39,601 nt of DNA from Bondarzewia mesenterica (taxonomy: Eukaryota > Basidiomycota > Agaricomycetes > Russulales > Bondarzewiaceae): assembly GCA_004802705.1 (NCBI GenBank), contig SGPL01000319.1, forward strand, positions 1-39,601, read 5' to 3'. Each line of letters starts with the position of its first letter. The stretch's first letter is position 1. The notes under the pieces are model-generated. The model was not told the DNA's origin and made no database searches. It saw nothing but the letters and a program-made list of their open reading frames with translations. Positions 32,182-39,601 of this stretch are shown piece by piece. Made by a program: the position numbers and the translations under genes.

Positions 32182-33994
32182 ACCTTGGCGGTACTTTCAC
32201 AAGCCTCTCCCATTCAGCGCCGGGCCAGCTCGAGTCTAGGGGCTTTGCATCTCCATCCGTCCGTGCTCAACGTAGACGCATGACCGGTGGTGTGGTGACG
32301 TATGGTGCTGTTTTTCTTTACCCCTGCTCTGGCCCTGGGTATACTATCATCTGTCCTTTCTCTGAGTCATCCTGCTGAGCGACGCGCGGTGCAGAGTATC
32401 CACCGCTATGATACTTTCAGGGTCTGGTGCGACGGCCCGATGCTCCTGGATCCTGGTCTTAGGGAATATTCCACTTGGCCCCACCGTCCTCTTATCCAAC
32501 CCGGAAAAAATACGGAGGGAGGAGATAGGGATTGCATGGCTTGCTCTTGGCGGAAGCCATAGCAGCAGCGGCCGGCGTATGTAGGAGCTGGAGCCAGCCC
32601 GGTGATCGATCGTGTTTGTTGTAGCTCACAGGTGGCTGCGTTCCCCCCTGGAGACGCTGTGCGCTCGACTTCACTGAGCATCATTTTAGATGGGCGGGCG
32701 GACGCGACGCGACGTGGCAGATCGATCTCAGATGGGGGTCGGGCGTAACGGCAACGAAGAGCAACGGTTAAAATTCCAAAACGCAGAAGGTGTGAGGAGG
32801 AGGGAAAGGGAAAACAACAACAGCAGCGTGGCGGGAGAACGACGGGGCGGAGGGAATTGGAAACGAATATGTACGGGGTGGGTGGGGAGAGGATCGACGC
32901 ATGTATGTACTGGTTTTGTATGTACAGTAAAAGTACAGACACGACTTTTTCATCTTACTGTACGGATTTTTTTTTAAATGTACAATCTGCACCGAGGGGG
33001 GCGTTACAAGAATGCACACGGACCATGAGAGGGAAAGCTCGTCAGGGAATAAGAAAGGTCGTAAGTAGTCGTGAGACGTTCGTTACAGAGAGGATGCTCG
33101 AATCGAGAACACGGGCACAAGGAGATGGAGATAGCAAGATGGCGAGAAGAAAGCGGGCGTGCATACGGTGGGGATCGAGAGAACAGATGTGCATGTCTAG
33201 TCGTTACAAACAGATGAGGTCAAGAGGGAAAAACAACGAGACAAGACGAGAACAAAGACGACGAAATGAATAAGAGAATTGGGATGGGAACGAAACAGGC
33301 GGAGGCTGATCGTGTCTGAGGCCAGGTCGTTGTTTGAAAAACGAAGAAAAAAAGATATTTGTCGGTAAGCACCTGAATATCGAAACACGCGCAACAGAGA
33401 ACAAGAACAGTGGGAGCGCCAACAGGATAGGAAGAAATAAAGGTGTTACGAACGCCGCTGTCAGATCAAAAAGAGAAAATAGTGAATCGGGGATGTGGGG
33501 CGAGAAGACGACAGCAGGCGAAGTCGATCTGTCGTCAAGAACCAGACCATCTAGGTGGACGGCGACATTCGACCGACGGCGAGAAGAGACCGAGAACGTA
33601 CGGATCGTAAGGCGTCAGTGGTCGTGAACGATCAAAGGAAGAGTGCGGGGTGCAACATGGGGAACCAACGCGTGCACGCGGGAAGGATGGGCGGAGTAAT
33701 TTGACCATCCCGTTGAGACGATGTCGTCGTACTGAAAGGAAGCGTATGAGGGGAAACTGTGTCAGAGGAAAGCGTGGCGCCGCGCAGGTGAAGAGAATCA
33801 AGATAGCGCAGGAGGACTATGGTCGATGGGAGTAGACGCCTCGTAGCGTACTTATTGGATGGTTGAGGTGGACGCATGTTTTTACAAGAGCTTGGAAGGT
33901 GGGCGAAAATCGAGAGGGGGCGCGCAAGGGAGTGATAGTGATGGTGTACGCTTCCCAGAGGACTAAACGTCTGGTGGTTGCTCGTGATTTGTGT
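32182..33994. other. Intergenic region with strong purine skew
   Basis: This 1.8-kb region lies between two convergent genes. From about 32.7 to 33.8 kb the plus strand is purine-rich (46 of 60 bases at 33121-33180, 47 of 60 at 33241-33300). No open frame on either strand shows a known motif or a coherent set of exons. A short inverted repeat lies at 32922-32963. It may carry long 3' UTRs or an unannotated noncoding transcript. Confidence 0.5.
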
Positions 33995-34748
33995 TCAAGC
34001 GAAGATGTCGTCATCGTGGATGAAAGCGTCGCTCAAGATGTCGTCAAAACGACTGGCGTCCTTGCAGCTCTCAAACGTCGTATACTGGGCAAAGGATAAG
34101 GATTGCAGAGTAGCGAAGGAGAAATGGTGCATGTGGTCAGACGACACGTCCATGCCCAAGTCTGCAAAACCGAGGTCATCGAAAGATAGACTTTCGCGTG
34201 GCGTCAAAGGTGACTCTTGCGTCGACTCGACCGACGATGTGGAGGACTCGGATGCATGACGCCTGACAGGTGTACGAGGCGAGATAGCAAGGGCAGCGAA
34301 TTGCCTAGAGGGAGGATGGGTCTGCAGAGAGATGAGCAGGTGAGCTTCAACTGACACTTTGCCGGAAAAGAGCGCGGTATCAGACCTGGGACAACTCCTC
34401 CACAAGGGCAGTCCCGAGTGCAGCGTCAGGCGGGACGACTGGTGTCGTGGTCCGTTGAAGCACGGCCTCGCTCGCAATTACGGCATGGCCGACTAGAGCG
34501 CCGAGCACAACCTCTGCAGTGTGCTCGTGGACCTCTCTCTCCTCCGCCTCATTCACACCAGCGTTGACGTCGTGCTGGCCCTCTGATACACGCCACCAGT
34601 CAATGTCGGCGAGAACCCTACGTGAGGATGTTTCAGAGCCTGACGAGCGCCGCGGGCCATGTCCGCGCCCTGTGGCGTTCCCTAGGGATGTGGGGTAGGG
34701 AGACGAACGGAAGGAGGGAGAGGAGAAGGTGCGACGAAGAGAGGGCAT
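33995..34748 (-). CDS. Hypothetical two-exon fungal protein
   Basis: Exons 34748-34386 and 34321-33995, each a multiple of three, joined by a 64-nt GT-AG intron, give 229 residues. The N-terminal half is Ser/Arg-rich at first (MPSLRRTFSSPSF, GRGHGPRRSSGS) and then amphipathic, with RVLADIDWWRVSEGQHD and VVLGALVGHAVIASE. The C-terminal half has SPRTPVRR, a Ser/Thr-rich stretch and an acidic, aromatic end with SFDDLGFADLGMDV and DDILSDAFIHDDDIFA. The acidic-hydrophobic tail could be an activation-type or docking segment; that is inference only. I recognise no domain. The clean two-exon structure and the Trp-rich core support a real gene. Confidence 0.6.
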
Positions 34749-35678
34749 GAGGACGGTGGAGGAGGAGAAGTGGGATGACGAAGCAACAGCGTACGCTGTG
34801 CAAGACGACGACGAGGAGGGGATGGGAAGAGGACGTAGCAGTGGAGGAAATCGGAAATAAATGGCTTTATATTTTCAGAGACATTTTTGTGAAGTGGGTG
34901 TGAAATAGTATCAGGAAGATCAAGGCACTTGACGTCTTCCCTGCAGTCCAATTTATTCCTCCCGACTCTCTCACTTTTCTCTCGACTACATACACCACAT
35001 TTTCCTTATCCTCAATCCATCGTTCAAGCACAATCGTCTGCCCATTTTTGCGCCCCACGTTGAGGTTGTCGCCCTTCCTAATATCGGCCATCGCGTGGCT
35101 GCGAGCGCTCATGAATTGCCAAAACCATATTATTCGACGTCCTGTGTTTTTCTTGAGAATATTCTTTGCTTCGCATTCCAAAGTTGTTCTGCATGCCTTC
35201 TGGACTGCTCGGATGCGAGACAATGATGCATTAGAGCCTTCGAACAGTCAGCGTTGTCAACGTCGACGTCGGACCACTCCAACTATACAGGAAACAGCTG
35301 GCGGTTCTCAACCGCATTCGAGAAAATGAAACCGTCGTGCTTCATCATGCCAGTGTCTATCAAGAATTCGTATATCGATTCGTATCCATGTATTACTACT
35401 ACATCAAATCAATGTCATTCAATTTTTTCACTTTAAACCCCAAACCAAACGAAAGCAAGAACCACCGCAAGCAAGGTTTTAGCCGACACCGTCGGCGCTC
35501 CCCGAGTTGGAAGCGCGTGGGAACCTCGAGGAATCCCTTCATCTTCGTCAAAATCACGGACCTAACAGTGCGTGTTCCGGTACATAAAAGAGACGCCCTT
35601 CACGTCGTCTCGTCCCCAAACCAATCTGCGACCCCATTTGCGAACCTTTTTTCAACTCAGCTCTGCGATCACAACCAT
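34749..35678. other. Intergenic region between divergent genes
   Basis: This 930-bp region holds the promoters of the hypothetical gene (minus) and the trypsin-fold gene (plus). A minus-strand frame at 34867-35223 has no ATG-supported conserved content and overlaps a plus-strand pyrimidine-rich tract, so it is not called. A TATA-like element lies at 35584-35590. Confidence 0.4.
35584..35590 (+). promoter_or_regulatory. TATA-like element of the trypsin-fold gene
   Basis: The sequence ATAAAAG lies about 90 nt upstream of the proposed start codon at 35679. Position and composition fit a TATA box, but short AT-rich matches are common by chance. Confidence 0.35.
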
Positions 35679-37862
35679 ATGACGAATCCTCCCGGTGTGT
35701 CCCATCGGTTTTTCTTTGTCTATCCCGCACTGACCTTTCGAAAGATTTGCCATTCACCGACGATGAACTGAACAAAATAGGACTCCTTGGAGAAGGCAAG
35801 TCCCTTCGTCTGCTCTTTGTCATTTGGCGCCGTTGGCGCTAGCTAGTCATCCCGAGAGGGGTCATCCGAGAGGGGACCTTCCTCGCTCGTCCATTTCACT
35901 ACCCCTCACTGAAAGTCCATGTCATACTTACCATCTCCCCGATAGGAGTGTCTCAACATGCCACACAAGCGTTCGAGACGATGACAAAACACCCTGAATG
36001 ACTCAGCGAGTCCTTTTAGCCTACCCTCTTTGGTCTCGAGTGCATCGCCCTCCAGGGCCAGCAATACAAGGTCCCTAACTCGCCCCGCTTGCCCAGCTCC
36101 CCAACCTTCAGCGACTCATCCATAACGTCCAACTCCTCCGCCCTCACCTTCGCCAGCGACACGACCATGGTTTCCGAGCACGGTCCTACCGCCTTCGAAA
36201 GGGCGTCCTATTACAACGGAATCACTGGGAACGGCGAACACCCTGATCTCGTGTACCGCACCGACGCTCTCGTTAGGCCATTCCACAAACCCGGCGGCAG
36301 ATTTTCTCACCTCCCCGTGAAATCACTTCGCGGAGTCTTCGGTACGGCGCTGAACAAGGTCTGGGACGTCGTCGGTCCCCAGATCCGCGACATCGTCAAG
36401 GCGCGGGACATCTCGTGGTCCTCGATTGACACGGCCCGCTTTTTCACTCATGGTCCGCCGGGAGAGGAGGAGAAGGGTACTCTCGGACCGGTCGTGGTCT
36501 GGATTGGCGTCAAGCCCGGTCTGACCTCGCCTGACACCGCCCACGATGCCTCCCAGGAGATCCTTGCTCTTCTGAAGAAGAACGGAGTCGAGGACGTTGA
36601 GGTGGAATGGAGAGAGGCAGTCTTGCAGAGGCTTGCAGGCTCCCCGGTCATGGAACATGTCGACTCCATCGATGCCACCCACTACGTTCGCCGATTCCTG
36701 ACTGCTCTTCTCGCTGTTCCTCTTACCACCGGAGGTATGGAGAAGGAAGACTCCCAGGGCACCATTACGTTCTGGATGCACGAAAACGTAGACGAAGACG
36801 GCAATCCCAGCGACAAGGTGTACGGGATCAGCAACTGTCATGTTCTCCGGAAGGACACCACCGTCGACTACGTGCTCAAGGGTGGAGCAGCCAAGGATCA
36901 CGTTCGCGTCTGCGGCATGCGTCGCTTCCAGCGCGGTCTGGATGAGATCACGCAGGCCGTTGCTGACAACGTGGTTGACGCTGACGTTTTTGCTCGCGAC
37001 ATCGTTCGACTTCAAACGAATGGAGATCAGAGCGCGGCGAACGCGAAGAAGATAGAGCGGATCCAACGCCTGTTGGACGACAAGAATGAAGCCATCGCCG
37101 ACCTCGAGAAGTTCCACGTCGAGGTTACGAAGTACTGGTCGAACATCAAGCTTCACCGCAATATCGGCCACGTTGAATACGCAACCGCCATCAAGGTCGA
37201 CCAAGGCCGCACCAACTATACCGCCGACTGGGGCTCGTTCTTGGCTGCGAAGGCCAAGGTCCAGCCTGGCTTTGTAGGAAATGTCGTTGATCTCGGTGCG
37301 CTTTATCTTTGTCGCATTTTCCTCGTCTGACGAAATCAACCCTTGTGCAGGAGCGAAGTACTCTGCTTCCGAGCTCACGGGCATGTTCTATCCCCCGAGT
37401 GGTGGTCCAACCACGTTCAAGTATCCCGAGGCGAGGATGCTTAGGATCGTTGGCTGCGCTACGGAGGAGGAGCTCGCCGTCCCTGCGGAGTTCGATAATG
37501 AAGGCGAGCGGTGTCTCATGGTCGGCAAAGACGGAAACACCACCGACCTCACTGTCGGGCGCTACTCCGGCCTCGAATCCTTCACTCTCAACAAAGTTGG
37601 CGTCGAATCCAGGGAGCTCGCCATCTACAACGCCGGCAACAAGGGTGTCGAGGTCTTCTCCGCCAAAGGAGACTCCGGGTCTCTCGTTTGGCACATGAAG
37701 GACGGGAAGGCTCGTATCGTCGGTCAACTCCACTCTGGCGACAACAGAGGCGGTTCGACCAGCAACCACGTTACCTATTGCACCCCCGGCTGGTACCTCC
37801 TCGCCGAGATCAAGAAGAAATATAAGCACGCCGACTTCTATCGCACCACCTGGGACGCTTGA
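35679..37862 (+). CDS. Trypsin-fold serine protease-like protein of agaricomycetes
   Basis: Exons 35679-35694, 35745-35795, 35946-37295 and 37351-37862 give about 642 residues. The N-terminal domain (LPFTDDELNKIGLLGE, LFGLECIALQGQQYKVPNSP, FARDI region) precedes a chymotrypsin-like fold: the segment YGISNCHVL supplies a candidate catalytic His321, NYTADWGSF a candidate Asp450, and AKGDSGSLVW the candidate nucleophile Ser581. A charged helical insertion (KKIERIQRLLDDKNEAIADLEKF) lies between His and Asp. Related proteins are numerous in mushrooms and mostly unnamed; peptidase activity is inferred. There is no signal peptide, so it is probably intracellular. The second intron begins with GC (AG/GCAAGT). 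Two in-frame stops (TGA 35999, TAG 36017) interrupt exon 3, so the gene is either damaged or mis-sequenced there. Confidence 0.75.
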
Positions 37863-39388
37863 GGACAGGTTCGTCTGTCTTCCGCCTCGTGCATATACAT
37901 CATTGACGAACGTTACAGCCTGCGTGTTGGCGGTTAGCTCCTCGTCGTCTTCATCTCTGTTTTGGCCTCGTCACTTCCATCATGCCCCCATTCCCCAGTT
38001 CTCGTTGTCGACTGCGAATCCATCTCTCCCCACTCCCAACTGCCCTTACTCGCATTTTTTGGCTCCCGGTTACGTTCTCGTCGTCGTTGGTGCATGGGCG
38101 TGTCTTGCTCGGTCCATCATAGTTGCAGAACTACGGCCGTCGATGAGTGAATGAACAAGGAAGTACAAAAAGCAATGGTGACAGCATTATTAAGACTGAA
38201 TTCGTGACTAATATTCCATAAAACTCGTAGCCCTGACATAAAACATCGGATCCGACGACACGTATGACAGTACAAAAAAGGTCATCCGCACACTAGTGCG
38301 TATGCTCGAGCATTTCAACAGTTCATGCTGCAGCGCATTCGAAACTCGTCCTTGCCATTCTTCGCTGCATTGGCATAATCGATGCAAATGGGTACTGGTC
38401 GATGTGCGACGACTACTTTAAGACTTGACGACGCCGATTCTTGCTCTCTAAACGCATGTTCACCCCGTCTAGTTGTACTTCTCGACTCCGGATCCGATAG
38501 GCAGCTGATTGCGGTGTACATATTTCAGTACGTAGCCGTGATTTGTGTCTCTATCTTTGCATCAATTAATACTTGTGAGCAGGCGCGCAAATACCATGGC
38601 CACTGACCAGCTCGCAATCGGCATATGGATGGGAAGCATTTGTCGGTGGCACAGAGACAAAGCTCAACGAATGCTTGACGGGAATGCAGGGTGTGCACTG
38701 AGTGCGCTCACATGTAGGTGAACCACTAGCACACTCGACCCCCTCCTGTTATCTGCACCAATATGGTTCAGAAGACGCGTTTCTACGCGTCAAAAGCCAC
38801 CATCAGTGCGTTGCGACCTGCTTGCGCGTCAGGACGCGTGTCGCCGGGCGAAAATCCGGGTCAGAGCAGTCGGATATTCGGTCAGCTTTTTACGCCCTGT
38901 GCTACCGGCGCACCCGGTGCTGTCTAATGCGAAAGAGTGGTCTGAGGACGAGGATTACGCCTTTGTTTCTCATCAGCATGTAAGAACACCCACAGAGCTG
39001 GTGCTACGCTTGTAAGAAGTGCTAGCCTTTTTGATACGAATACATGCCGTCGAACACAATTTCCCGCCGCTTTACATAGAAGAAGAGGATGCAGGCAATT
39101 TTTTGGCGGGTTCGTGGGCTTCTCGATGACTTGAAAATGGGTCCATCCGTTCTACTTGCCTTGCAGTACACATGATACATTGATCTAGTCTGCAAAGCTT
39201 CCGTCCGAATTCCGTCCAGCTTCCATCCTTGTCCAAAACGAACGTCGCGCGGTGTCCCGGCTGATATCTCGCCATTGGACGCGCGGCCGCTCAGGTGATA
39301 CGCATATCGTGGTCTATATCCACCTCCTTCCAGCCTTCCTTCTCTTTTCCGCTTACACGCCTCGCCGGACTCTTGATATACCATATAC
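37863..39388. other. Intergenic region upstream of guanine deaminase
   Basis: This 1.5-kb region lies between the trypsin-fold gene and guanine deaminase. The part at 37870-38130 is pyrimidine-rich. A coding-like stretch at 38763-38996 is discussed under findings. No RNA gene, terminal repeat or other gene can be supported. Confidence 0.4.
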
Positions 39389-39601
39389 ATGTCCACTCTC
39401 CCTCGCACAACCGTCTTCTATGGCCCGATAATCAACCCTCAGTCCCTCTCGACCTACCAGGCCTTATCGCGCTGCTTGCTCTGCGTCGCGCCGTCGGGAG
39501 ACATCGCTTGGATTTCGGAAGATGTGTCGGGGCCTATGGTACAAGAGGTCATGGCCCGGAAGGGCTGCCTGGATGCGGACTTGATAGAGCTCAGGCTTGG
39601 T
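39389..39601 (+). CDS. Guanine deaminase, N-terminal part, cut by window end
   Basis: Zinc amidohydrolase that converts guanine to xanthine in purine salvage and catabolism. Only the first 71 codons are present and they form one open frame. The text reads TTVFYGPIINPQSLSTY, CVAPSGDIAWISEDV and LDADLIELRLG, which matches the N-terminal beta-sandwich start of fungal guanine deaminases; the metal-binding HTHxxQ segment would lie just beyond the window. The ATG at 39389 is the first in frame and fits the family length upstream of YGPI. The call rests on recall of the family N-terminus only. Confidence 0.7.
   Translation, partial: MSTLPRTTVFYGPIINPQSLSTYQALSRCLLCVAPSGDIAWISEDVSGPMVQEVMARKGCLDADLIELRLG

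Noticed and set aside
34867..35223. 118-codon minus-strand frame upstream of the hypothetical gene
   Set aside because: It overlaps a pyrimidine-rich presumed promoter tract, and no conserved motif or splice join to the downstream gene was found.
36323..37384. 353-codon open frame antisense to the trypsin-fold gene
   Set aside because: It is a shadow: the sense strand has conserved protease motifs, and high third-position C on the sense strand keeps the antisense frame open.
39022..39408. 128-codon minus-strand frame overlapping the guanine deaminase start
   Set aside because: Antisense to the deaminase start and promoter, no recognisable motif, low-complexity charged composition.
1..39601. 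Biosynthetic gene cluster or mating-type locus
   Set aside because: No core synthase, homeodomain or pheromone-receptor gene is present; the genes are mostly unrelated housekeeping functions.

Overview
The window is nuclear DNA from a filamentous basidiomycete fungus, most likely an agaricomycete. Coding sequence is packed on both strands and cut by many introns, mostly 50-60 nt. Several gene families are typically fungal: a Zn2Cys6 regulator, a chitin-binding-like secreted protein, a DUF3074 protein and a trypsin-fold protein of the kind expanded in mushrooms. There is no operon structure, no CRISPR array and no recognisable intact transposon. The window carries N bases, a stretch dominated by N near 27.1-27.4 kb, and repeated single-base frame breaks in otherwise conserved genes, so the assembly is imperfect.

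Left block (1-15.4 kb), all on the minus strand: a large Zn2Cys6 transcription factor running off the left edge; an Erf2-type DHHC palmitoyltransferase; 4'-phosphopantetheine adenylyltransferase (CoA synthesis); an unrecognised four-helix membrane protein; the SRP receptor beta GTPase; an intron-containing tRNA-Lys(CTT); and a secreted protein with two CBM19-like modules between dibasic sites. About 1.8 kb of apparently gene-free DNA follows.

Middle block (17-26.1 kb): UTP21 (90S pre-ribosome WD40 protein) and a Tim17/22-like membrane protein on plus; a WDR53-like WD40 protein on minus; and, divergently, a glutamine synthetase-like gene with four exons of 9-17 nt, whose start codon directly follows a 40-bp tandem duplication.

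Right block (26.2-39.6 kb): a DUF3074/START-like gene (minus), an N-filled gap, the 3' end of an unidentified plus-strand gene, SKP1 (minus) divergent from mitochondrial ribosomal protein bL27m (plus), a broken minus-strand coding remnant, the mRNA guanylyltransferase CEG1 (plus), a purine-skewed 1.8-kb spacer, a short hypothetical gene (minus), a trypsin-fold protein with a GC-AG intron (plus), and the first 71 codons of guanine deaminase (plus) at the right edge.

Most genes are unrelated housekeeping functions that share a neighbourhood but no pathway. Exon joins given here were chosen so that splice sites, reading phase and family conservation agree; no transcript data were available. I saw no convincing new multi-gene system. 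The points most worth following are the modular secreted protein, the micro-exons, the trypsin-fold protein, the broken coding remnant and the error pattern.
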